Shown in pieces: positions 21,877 through 31,920 of a stretch of 64,000 nt of DNA (its first letter is position 1; each line of letters starts with the position of its first letter). The DNA comes from Isochrysis galbana (Eukaryota; Haptophyta; Isochrysidales; Isochrysidaceae): contig CM030934.1 of NCBI GenBank assembly GCA_018136815.1, forward strand, positions 5,479,318-5,543,317. The letters run 5' to 3'. The position numbers and the translations under genes are program-made. The notes below the pieces were generated by a model that searched no databases, was not told the origin of the DNA, and saw only the letters and a program-made list of their open reading frames with translations.

Positions 21877-24231
21877 ATGGGCCCTCAGCTGATGCACGCA
21901 GCCGCATGCCTTACGATGTCCCTCTTCCAGACCGACGACACCGCGGCGCACCGTGCAGCTTCCGGCAAGGTGCAGCTCGAGCTCATGCGGACCACCGACC
22001 ACTCATGTGCGGCTGCAGCGATTGAGCAGCTTCACGCAGGCTGCCGCGAGATGGACGACATTGAGCAATCGCGCCTCGCCGTCCACTTCACTAACTGCCA
22101 CCTCGCCAAGTCGGGTATGCCCACGTACGAGTGTACCGCCCACATGTCGATCGAGGCGTGCACAAAGCCAATGGTCGACTCTCCTGCCTCGCTCGCCTAC
22201 ACTGCGTACACTCACTTCTACACGCATGCAGAGTCTATGTGCTTCTACTTGCAGGTATGCGCCCCCCCCCCCCCCCAATCTTGCCTACCTTGGAATATTC
22301 GGATTTGTCAAGTGCACTAGTAGGATACATCTATTGGGTAGCCTTCTCCTCTAGTAGTGCCACCTTGCAGCGCAGGTCAGGGGGAGCGTAGTTGACCTGA
22401 TCAATTTTTGCATTTCATTTTCAGTCATCCAACATCCTATCCGTCCGCCCGTGGTGCCTGTAGTCACGAGAGTTCCAACGGTCAACTGAGATGCTGGTTG
22501 ACTCTCTTGCTAGTTCGGCCAAGAATACTGTGGTGCAGTTGGACAACATTCATACGACGGCGCTTGAGACAAGTCGCACATCTCAACAGATCTTGAGCGA
22601 GCAACAGGAGGCGTCGGAAGCAGCACGTGCGCTTCTTGAGCAACAACTGGAGGCCAAGAGGCAGCTAGGAGACTTGCAGGTATCATCTCCTTGTAGCAGT
22701 ATGTGTACACCTCCTTCGACAAGTTTTGCGTTTCTAGCGAGCTGCACAAAATAAACTTCTGGCTGTTATTCGGCGCTTGTCGCCTGACTTGCTGATTGCC
22801 TTGTCGTTCTTCTTGTGTCTCAATAGGAATCCACCGCTGCCTCCTTCTCGGCTGCGAACGAGGCGATCCATTCCGCGTCGAAAGCGTCTCGCCTTGCGCT
22901 GGATGCCCTCAAAGAAGACACCGAAGCCTTAGGCTCGAAGCAACGGACTTTGCTCGGAGGAGTGGACCGCATCCTCGACCTACAGGTAGATTGGGGACCT
23001 TGTGGGTGGTGCCATGCCGAATCTTCAAGGCCTGAAGATTTGGAAGATCAAGTAATGGACCCCGCCTGCCTTGCTCATTTGCCATCCTTGCTTCCTTGCA
23101 GTCTGCTCTCTTCGGGGAGTTCTCGGACATCAAGTCTATCCTGTTCTTCACCTGCGCTGTGTTGCTAGCTACAGCTCTCACCTCGACTGCGCGAACTGCT
23201 GGTGCTCGGTTACCAATCTTCACAGTGCTGGCAGCTAATTGTGCACTTGAGAAGCTGCTTTCTATAATATTCCTTAATCGTAGAGGCGCGCAAGGCTCTG
23301 CTACCGACGTCGAGGCGATGCTCAGCTGGTTGTGGATGCTACGAAAGACGGCGACGGCAGTTGCTGCCCTGTTGCTCCTTCGCGCGGCTGTCACGTACGC
23401 CGATCTTGGACGAAAAGCGGTTGCAATGTTGGAGGACATGCAAAAAGTGCACAGGTGGGTTGCTTCATCTGCCAACAAGCCGGGCCTGACTTTGCTTCTA
23501 GAGCTGCAGCTCCAGCAGCTTACCAGATCACCATTAGGCGTCCCTCACCTCGTGGTGTTCGTTGGCCACATCAGTGCTGTGCATGGCCCGTCGGCTCACG
23601 CCGAATGATGACCGTACTTTTCAATGACGGTTGCAGGCAGCATTCGGACAACCTCGCCTCCAAGCTAGATGCAATCGTCGCAGCTACCTCGCCGGCGCCT
23701 TCGCCCGTTGGCCCAATAGCGCCCAATTTCGCACTGAGCGTCGGCGTCCCTCCCGTTGCCACTTCTCAATGTGCTTCTCATTCGCCGGCGGACCCGACCT
23801 CGACTACAGGCACTCAGAGCCCACCGTGCGCGCCACCGCCAGCCTCGATTTCGCTGCCCCCGGATGTCGTCCCCTTTGAATTGTTCGCTTCAGTCATCCG
23901 TCAACGAGATGTTGCGCATTCTCTTCTCCGATCATCGCTTGCACGCATGCGCCGTCGACGCTCCATGTCGCCTGCACACCTCAAGGCACCCGCTTTGCAA
24001 CCGTCCGAGTGCCGCCGTCGCTCGAAGTCACCACTTTCTCGAGCCTCACCACAAAGTGAACACGAAGGGATCGTGGCTGCGGTAGACGCGAGCTGTCGAC
24101 GTCGAGCTCCAACGCGGACTCCGCCGCGGCGCACCTCAGTCACGTCGATTTGCACGGGAGATGAGGCGCCAACACCGCGGCGCTCGCAGAGGCTTGCGAG
24201 CCGTGCTGAACGCCGTCGCTCTGTCGATTGA
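21877..24231 (+). CDS. GEX1: GEX1/Brambleberry/KAR5-family nuclear fusion (karyogamy) protein
   Basis: Five exons: 21877-22254, 22464-22679, 22827-22985, 23102-23454 and 23637-24231. All GT-AG junctions keep frame, giving 566 aa. The N-terminal Cys domain shows AIEQLHAGCREMDDIEQSRL, VHFTNCHLAKSGMPTYEC and YTHFYTHAESMCFYLQ, the hallmark of the family. A long coiled coil follows (exons 2-3: EQQEASEAARALLEQQLEAK). Exon 4 holds three hydrophobic segments with the diagnostic TSTARTAGARLPIFTVLAAN. The C-terminal 195 residues are Ser/Pro/Arg-rich and disordered. Family members sit in the nuclear envelope and act in fusion of gamete nuclei. The frame is open upstream of ATG 21877 through a hydrophobic LLPLLLSFLLHPLLL run, so a signal peptide may start in an unrecognised upstream exon. 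Confidence 0.85.
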
Positions 24232-24719
24232 ACAGTGCATTTATCGGGAACACGTACGCGTCGACGGCGCTTCATTCACGTTTGCGCTCCACCGTTTGAT
24301 TCTTGTCATGATCTACCTCTAAGAGAGCTGAGTGCTGTGGATAGCATTGACTAAGGATGTTCCTACCTTAGCGCCTCTCTTTCCGGTTTGATGTATGATT
24401 GAAAAAGTGCTTGAGTAAGGATCCTGCAAAGTCAGCGATGAATGCTGCTAGGCGTGGGTGGCTGACACAACCGCTTTTTCGCGCTTTGTCGGCCGATAGC
24501 GGAACCAGTCTTTGGCAATCGAAAGTTGTCACACGATGTTAACCTAGCCAACGGGCGCATTCAAGAGGACGAAACCCAGGTTCCTTTCTTTTCGGCGCCC
24601 CTCTGACGTGGCGTGCTTGCCTTTTCCCTTTAACAAGGACAAGGACTGTTATCGTGGTGCACATTGGACATTGGGGTCTAAGTGAAATAATATTAATAAT
24701 AATATATAATGTAATTTAA
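24232..24719. other. Intergenic, nothing recognised
   Basis: Moderate GC sequence between the GEX1-type gene and a repeat copy. It becomes AT-rich ('aataatattaataataata') at the repeat border near 24690-24720. No ORF, RNA or repeat of note. Confidence 0.5.
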
Positions 24720-25606
24720 TTTTTAACAAATTTTTATGGGTCGCGGCGCGGCAAAGGAACGGAACTAGCGCTAACTCAAGACAGGACTCCCTGCCGCGGC
24801 AAGCGCAAGCACCCTTCCCCCTTATGCCACCCAGCTCTTCACTAGCTTTCTACCTGCGCTAGCTGGAGCGCCCCTCCCTCCACACTCAAACAGCCCCCCA
24901 CGCCAGGATCCTGTTCTCGTCTCGCAGGCAAGGGGGCCTAATGGGAGGGAGAGGAGCAACTCCTCAGAGAGAAGCTGTAGGGAAGGAGATGTCTGAGTGG
25001 GGGCGCTATACCCTTGCGCTAGGCATAGGCAGCGACGCCGCCTCAAGACATATCCTCCCTCATGTCTTGAGTCGAATTTTTTGGTGCTTGAAACAGAGGG
25101 CGAGGGGGGTTGTGCTTCTTGTGTTGGTTGTAGTTGCAAGAGGGAGTGGGAGAGGGAGTGAAGTGTTGGAAGAGGGCCCAAGGCAGGGCACTGAGTTGTA
25201 GGTGATTGTGGCCCACAAGAGTGGGGTGAAAACGAGAAGTGTATCAGCATGGGTCTTGAGTTGAAATTTTTGGTGCTTTGAAGAGAGGGCAAGGGGGTTC
25301 GTGCTGTTTGGTTTGGTTGTAGAGGGAAGGGAGAGTGGGAGAGGGAGTCAAGTGCTAAAGGAGTGCCCAAGGCAGGGCACTGAGTTGTAGGTTCTTGTGG
25401 CCCAAAGGAGTGAGGTGAAAACGAGAAGTGAGTCAACATGGAAAACAGAGACTTAGGGTGCTCTCCGTAGGAGATTGATGGTTGTGAAGTGCCCTCCCAT
25501 GTTGGGTGCACTGATGGTAGAGGTTTCCACCATGGGGAGGGCAGCTGAGCTGCCCTCCCACATGAGGTGCTCTTGGGGTGGGGGGGTTTCCCACTGTTGG
25601 AGGGGG
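24720..25606 (-). repeat. Dispersed ~900-bp repeat family, copy 2
   Basis: Same order as copy 3 at 60434-61354: AT-rich edge ('ttaacaaatttttatggg'), the unique part with 'ctgccgcggcaag' and 'cgccaggatcctgtt', two tandem units of about 190 bp, then a segment ending 'cccactgttggaggggg', after which the flanks differ. A 284-codon frame across it is a property of the repeat and has no protein features. Confidence 0.9.
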
Positions 25607-28575
25607 TCTCCAAGAAGACCCCCTGCATGCTACGCAGAGCCATGGTGGCAACCTGTTCGGTGCCAGTGCTCGCCACCCCGTGTCAGAGCAAGGCTGATCT
25701 CACTCTTGGAGATTGCCTGCGAGGGCGCGCCGGCAGCTAGCGCGGAATGCGGTCCTTGCGGGGAGCTCATGGAGCTTTCCTCGGGGGGGACTACGGGCAT
25801 GGTGATCGACGCACGACGCATGACGCACGGAGGGCGCGGAAGTGTGGAAGGAGGCTTGTGGGAGGTGGTGGCATCCTTTTCCTTTGCTGAGGAGTTGGTC
25901 AAGCCCGCCATTCCACCACTCCCTGCCGTTTCCGCCGCGCCTCCCGCCGATCGATTATCGAGCCAATGGTCATGCTCGATCCGTCACCAGCTGGCGGGTG
26001 CCCGGCTCATCTATCGGTGCCATCTCTGGCGCGCGAACGGCGACCTCTTCTGCGCAAGCAACATTTGGGCCGTTGGTCACTGCAGCACTCCCGCAACGCT
26101 GGGGGGAGTGCGGAAGTGCGGAACGCTACGTCTTCGGCTTCGGAAAGAACCCAAGCCGCGGCCATGATTGATGATTGATCGCACATATGCATGCTGAGAT
26201 GCTGAGGCGCTCTGATACCTCGCACGCCCGCTTCCGGGCTCTGCTAGGGTCTATGGTCTGTGCAGGGCCTGCGGGGACATCTCCACCCGCGCCTTCACAT
26301 GCGTCTGCGTGCAACATGCAACATCGGCCAAGTCGCGATCGGCGTGCCATTGGATCACCTTAGTAGGTACCCGCTTCATGCTTCATGCGGAAGTGTAGCC
26401 CCACCCTGCCGTCCGAATCAACGATTCGATCAATATACAATATAAAACACTTTTTGGATAGAAACAAAGACTCGATCGCTTCAGGTGTGCTCCCCTTGAC
26501 GAGTCGGCTCTCACCGCTGTCGAAGTCGCACTCGAACCGAGACCCCAGCTTTGTGAAGTCACAGTGAAATTGACCTAGACCATTCCCTTGCAAATCACGC
26601 CCGGGCCCGACATTCCCTGTTGCTGTTGCTAAATATTCTTATTAGAATTAGAGGCGGGCCTGATGATTCTCGCCCGCCATAAGGACGGTCAAGAGGGGGG
26701 TTGGAGGTAACGCATGGTCCTCCGCCCTGGCGACCAATACCAATCATAAAACGAGTGGACATTGCCGACAGTAAATACTAGTAGTAATAAGTCCACACTG
26801 CACTGGCACTCACTTGCACAACGAGCTTCCGTGTGGTCCGTCAAGACGCGTTGTACTGGCCACCAAAGCAACAAGAGCAAATGCAAGGAGAGGCTCAACG
26901 GAAACATAATGTACGGCACATGGGACTGTGGGCAGGGCAGGAGTAAGTGTATGTGACAAGACGGATACAGAACGGGAGGAAGTCGAGAGCTCTCTCAAAT
27001 GCAATCAAACGGATCATGCCACAGATTCAAAGGAACGTGCTAACGATTGCATCCCTTCAGCTATTGATCAAAACGCGTGCATCCCTTGAACTATTGATGG
27101 AGATGCGAACTATTTTCTCGACCGTGAGGGCGGGTGTCAAATGCGCTCAATCTACCCGACATTATGTATCCCTGGCTAACGGGGAGACATTCATGTACGC
27201 AACAAGCAACGATGTCCGGACATCTATGGAACATGAACAAAGTGGCGATGGAACGTCCCATTCTTGATGCATGGGCGGCAGTACCCATGCCGACAAGCTC
27301 GCCTCCAGAGCAAGTGTGAAGCCCTCGATGTCGTGTGAGTGTCGCAAGCGTCAGATTGCCATGAACAGTGTGCACGAGATGTGAGCATGCCCACGTGTGA
27401 GCCGTTGGCAACGGCATATCGATGCGGAAAAGGACGTTGCGAGCAGTTCTGATATACGTATGCGCGTCGGCAGCCATGTAAGATGGGTGCCATGCCATGC
27501 CATGCCAGCGGTTCTGTCCAGCTCTTCGAGGGATTGGACTAAGAAATCCTCGACTAGATCCACAACCGAAAGGAGTCGATTTCTCACCCATGCTAACCAA
27601 CCGGGTGCTCTTCTGCTCTAATACACATGTTTTGTGGTGATGCTGGCTATCTAGAGTGGCACTTCTCCTCGGGGCAACGTCCTCAAATCAAGGCGCCGTG
27701 TCTACCTGGCCGCCACGCCCCTGGGTGATGTACGCAACGAGGACGTAGGAAGAAACGTAATCGAGGCACTGAAAGTACGACACCAATTGAGCCAATGAAG
27801 CGAATGAGGTAAGAGCCGACGTCGGACGAAGTGACGCACGGGATCTTGACGCATCTGATAAGCAGACGACAGGCGATCAAGCGCCTCGAGCCTCGCGCGA
27901 CTTCTTTAATTCCTGTACTTTGAGAGCGTAGTCCGCTGAGTCGAACTTTCTTGTCTGCCTGCCAGGTCCATGGAGGAGTCTCGTGGCCACGCCGTGTGGC
28001 GTAAGAGGCTGCCGGAGTCTGAGCGCTCCCAGATCGACCTTTGGCTGCAGTTGAGCCTCCTGCTCTCCTTCGCGTATCCGACTTGACATGGCGATGCAAG
28101 AGACGTTGGCGAGGGAAGGAGAGGGGGGGGGGGGGGGGGCGGGGGGGCGATCGGGTGTTGATATGGGGGTCGAGGGGAGGGGAAGGGGAGGGGGGGGGGG
28201 GGGGGGTCGAGGCGGTCGAGAGTGAAGAGATCCGGACGACGAGGCGCCGCCAGAGCGCGGTTGAGAGGGGGGGAGGGGGGGGCGGCGGCGGGGGTGGAGG
28301 GAGGGGGGGGGGGCGGGGCCGCGCCGGGTGAAGGAATCGTCCTTCCCCTCCGGAGGAGACTGTCGCATTCTTGTGAGACCCGAGATGCAGCTCAGCTCTC
28401 AAGGAGAGGTCCTCTAGATTCACCGCGAGGCTGAGTCAGAGAAACGATTGGCTGAGATCTTCGGATGCGACTTTGAGTGACACGCCGAGCACTTCAGGAG
28501 TCGCCCGACAGACAGACTTGTGAAGCTTCTTTCTGCTCGCGGCCGAGGCTCAGAATCTGGATCTCCCACAGTGGC
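25607..28575. other. Intergenic region without a supported gene
   Basis: Several short frames exist (for instance minus-strand 26593-26360, with a Ser/Lys-rich peptide) but none has homology I recognise. Guanine tracts of 8-20 bp recur at about 28120-28320 and make long Gly- or Pro-rich spurious frames; they could form G-quadruplexes. Confidence 0.5.
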
Positions 28576-28866
28576 TATCTATATGTTACCCCCCAGGAGC
28601 CAACGCCCCCCGATAGCTATCGGGGGCCCCCAGGAGCTATCGGGGGGAAATTTTCTCCCGATCGCCAACAGCCCCCCCGAGAGCTACCGGGGGACCGAGA
28701 AAATCCCCCGAGAGCTATCGGGGGATTTTTTATGCCCCGGGGAGCAATCGCGTTTTAAGGCGGGCCCCCGTTTGCTATCGGGGGCGAAAGATTGCCCCCG
28801 TTTGCTATCGGGGGGAAACGACGGCCCCCAGTAGCTATCGGGGGGCCGACCTCGAGCCCCCAGGCG
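28576..28866 (+). repeat. Left arm of GC-palindrome inverted repeat
   Basis: Begins 'atgttaccccccaggagcc' and is packed with variants of the perfect 20-bp palindrome CCCCCGATAGCTATCGGGGG (about nine full or half copies). It is the reverse complement, block for block, of 29946-30180: 'ggcgatcggga', 'gagagctaccggggg' and 'gagaaaatcccccgagagc' recur in inverted order. Confidence 0.9.
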
Positions 28867-28867
28867 C

Positions 28868-28869
<2 letters not shown>

Positions 28870-28929
<60 letters not shown>

Positions 28930-29042
28930 CAGAGAGAGAGAGAGAGAGAGAGGCAGAGAGAGAGAGAGAGAGAGAGAGGCAGAGAGAGAGAGAGGCAGAG
29001 AGAGAGAGAGAGAGAGAGGCAGAGAGAGAGAGAGAGAGAGAG

Positions 29043-29091
<49 letters not shown>

Positions 29092-29110
29092 GGCAGAGAG
29101 AAGAGAGGGA
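28870..29110. repeat. (GA)n tract with GGCAGA interruptions
   Basis: About 230 bp of GA dinucleotides broken at irregular intervals by 'ggcagaga', ending in a G12 run. It lies between the left arm and the AT-rich core. Confidence 0.95.
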
Positions 29111-29860
29111 GGTTATGCTGTTAAAATAAAAAGGAATGATCGTAGAAATAATTTAAATGAATTAAATATAATGTTTTTATGAAGATATACTTTTCAATTA
29201 ATTATTCGGATGATAAAAAATCAAAAACGGAATGAGCTAATTAAATATAATTAATTATAATATTTTTACGAAAATATACTTTTCAATGAATTATTCGAAT
29301 AAAAATCAAAAACGGAATTAGCGTATGGATAATTTGAATAAATTAATTATAATTTATTATAATATTTTTTACGAAAATACACTTTTCAATGAATTATTCA
29401 AATTAAAGTCTAGTGAAGTAATAGTAATAAAATTATTATTTAGTGACAAAAAATTTGATCCTTAAAAATGTTGAATTAAAAATTATATAACTTGATCGCA
29501 ACTATCTTAGCAAACCTTAGTTTAAAATGAAGACTTATAGTCATAGCATCGTTTGAATAAACACATAATGGTAAATTTTATTTGGTTTTTTGTGGTTTTT
29601 CTTTCTTTTACATAGTCTTAATATTAATATTTTACTTGACGAGATCAAAATGACCGATATTTAATTTTACTTGAATTTTTGGTTAGATTTTTTAATTTTA
29701 CTATTTTTATATCACGTCTTTAATAATCTTTAATTTAATTACCATATTGTACTTATATATCATATTTTAATATTAATCCTAGTAACTTTATGTCATTTCA
29801 AAAACTGTTAGCTGTTAGATACTCTAAGTTTTAACAACTATTTTTACGGGGGAGAATGAG
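29111..29860. other. AT-rich island with degenerate ~90-105 bp tandem repeat
   Basis: Composition changes abruptly from GC-rich to strongly AT-rich for about 750 bp. The first 300 bp hold three degenerate units with landmarks 'cttttcaatgaattattcga' and 'aaaatcaaaaacgga', spaced about 89 and 103 bp. The remainder is non-repetitive AT-rich DNA without an open frame. Possible readings are an organellar DNA insertion, the core of a foldback element, or an AT-rich chromosomal element. None can be proved here. Confidence 0.8.
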
Positions 29861-29945
29861 AACAGAGAAAAGAGGAGAAAGGAGAACAGAGGATAGGAGA
29901 TAGGAGGGGGGAAGAGAGAGAGAAGGAGAGCGAGCCAAAGAGTGG

Positions 29946-30190
29946 AGGAACCCCCCGTTTGCTATCGGGGGATTTCCTCTTCCCCCGATAGCTATCGGGG
30001 GGTCCGCTTACGGCACCCCCCAGGAGCTATCCCCCGATAGCTCTCGGGGGATTTTCTCGGTCCCCCGGTAGCTCTCGGGGGGGCTGTTGGCGATCGGGAA
30101 AAAATTTCCCCCCGATAGCTATCGGGGGCCCCCGATAGCTATCGGGGGGCGTTGGCTCCTGGGGGGTAACATATATATCCCCAGCCTTTC
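29946..30190 (-). repeat. Right arm of GC-palindrome inverted repeat
   Basis: Inverted counterpart of 28576-28866. It ends 'ggctcctggggggtaacat', the complement of the left arm's outer end. The inner side is a GA-rich stretch (29850-29935), mirroring the microsatellite next to the left arm. Confidence 0.9.
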
Positions 30191-30321
30191 CGAAAGGCGG
30201 CGGTCGCCCTCCTTTTCCCCCCGATAGCTATCGGGGGGCGTTGGCTCCTGGGGGGTAACATATATATCCCCAGCCTTTCCGAAAGGCGGCGGTCGCCCTC
30301 CTTTTCAGAACCTCCATGTTC
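30144..30321 (+). repeat. Tandem duplication, period 89 bp
   Basis: The block from 'ggggggcgttggctcctgg' through 'aaggcggcggtcgccctcc' occurs twice in direct order starting at 30144 and 30233, nearly identical. It extends the outer end of the right arm and is probably a recent local duplication. Confidence 0.85.
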
Positions 30322-30700
30322 GAGGTTCGGGTGGGCCGTGCAAGCTCGCGTTCTCGACCACTCGAGGTGTATCCCCATCTCCCGGGGGGTTACCCGCTGG
30401 TCACCCTGACAGCGTCTTTGCCCAAGGGAATCTTTGTGTCGATTCACGCTTGGCCCTGGGCGGTCAGCGGCCGTCATTCACACACCTGAGGACCTGAGGA
30501 GCAGTTGGAGCTGGAGGAGGTGGCATCTCGTTTGACAGACGGCCGCCACGCCGCCACCCCTGTCTCTCCATCTCGAAAAAACATCTCAAGATTCAGGCTA
30601 CAGGCTACCACCGCTAGTGAACGCCCTGTCTCGCTGGGGAGCTGGGGAGGTCTGTCGCCTAGTCTTCTCTACACTTAGAGTGTGTGCCTAGAGAGAGAAT
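30322..30700. other. Intergenic, nothing recognised
   Basis: Contains a short LINE 3'-end-like match ('aacatctcaagattcaggct' near 30580) and no gene. Confidence 0.4.
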
Positions 30701-31166
30701 CCTACATGTGAAACACAGGAACACCGTGTTTCTACAACAGCCAAAAACAGCCGTATTTCGCCGTGTTTCAAACCTCTTGAGGCTTGAGGCGCAACACAGA
30801 GGAAACACAGAGGCGCGCGCGTGCGCGGCCGGCGTTGGGGTTGGCGGTGGCGCGCATGGTGGTGGGGGGAGGGGGGGCGATCGCGGCCGCAGAGGCGCAG
30901 AGACGCAGGGGGCACCGAGCGCTACCAAGCCAGCGAGCGCGTGGCGGAGTGGCGGAGTGGCAAAAAAAGAGTATAAAGTATAAAGTAAAAGTAAAAGTAG
31001 AAAGTAGTACAAAAAAGTACATTTGCGAGTCCGCGAGCCAAGAGCCCCGGCATCTGTGTTTCCCACTGTCCACTGTTTTTCACTGTGTTTCTTCAATGGC
31101 CAAACACCAAACACAGACTGTTTTTGCTGTGTTTGGAAGCAGCCCCCACTGTGTTTCACGTGTAGG
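30701..31166. mobile_element. hAT-like MITE with 8-bp target duplication
   Basis: A 466-bp element. The left terminus CCTACATGTGAAACACAG and the inverted right terminus CCTACACGTGAAACACAG match at 17 of 18 positions. It is flanked by a perfect 8-bp duplication, gagagaat (30693-30700 and 31167-31174). Motifs like AACACAG and its complement CTGTGTT recur in the subterminal 150 bp on both sides, as in hAT transposons. There is no transposase frame, so it is non-autonomous. The low-complexity TSD slightly weakens the call. Confidence 0.8.
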
Positions 31167-31398
31167 GAGAGAATGTGCGCTGTGCACTGTGCACTCAGCC
31201 TAGCTGAGAAACGCCCTATCTCCTAGAGAAGACGATCGGCGGTGCCGTTGGGATGGCGGTGGGTCGGAGGCTCGGCAGTCGCCTTGCCGCCTAATAAGGG
31301 CTGCTAAGCGTGAAGCAAGGCTAGAGGCAACTAACTATAGCCTAACTAAGGTGTAAGGTGGCCTAAGGCGGTGATGATCGGGGATGGTGGTGGGTGTC

Positions 31399-31612
<214 letters not shown>

Positions 31613-31920
31613 AAAAAAAAACATCTGAAGATTCAGGGCTACACACCTACTGTCTACTGTGCTTTCCAGCTCTATTCCCATCGCCCTTATCTCCCCTCCC
31701 TCCACCTCCTCGCCTGCCCCCCTTCTTTCCTTTTTCTTTGGTTTCCGGGGTCCGACCTCTGTGCACTACATGAGGTCTGGTTTGGAGCGTGGGGTCTGGG
31801 CGGGCCTGTTGGTCTTGCTCTCGCGTGTGTCTTGTCTTCCCGGTCGTGTTTAGGTGGTTGAATCCCGTCCGGGTCGCGTTGCCTCTAGTAGTGTCTTCTC
31901 TTATCGGTTTCCTAAGTGAT
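31613..31920 (-). mobile_element. 3' untranslated region of the LINE
   Basis: Lies just downstream of the LINE stop. In LINE sense it contains 'ggaccccggaaaccaaag' and ends 'tagccctgaatcttcag' followed by T-rich sequence. The terminal CTGAA..TTCAG can form a small hairpin. The same end occurs at 9.4, 39.6, 39.8 and 46.6 kb, which identifies it as the family's 3' terminus. Confidence 0.7.

Noticed and set aside
24822-25676. A 284-codon minus-strand frame with repeated SLSHSLFQLQPTQ-like peptides
   Set aside because: Lies inside the dispersed repeat; its copies at 13.4 and 60.4 kb do not keep the same frame, so it is not a protein gene.
27683-28423. Proline-rich minus-strand frames
   Set aside because: Created by G-runs read as proline codons; no conserved segment.
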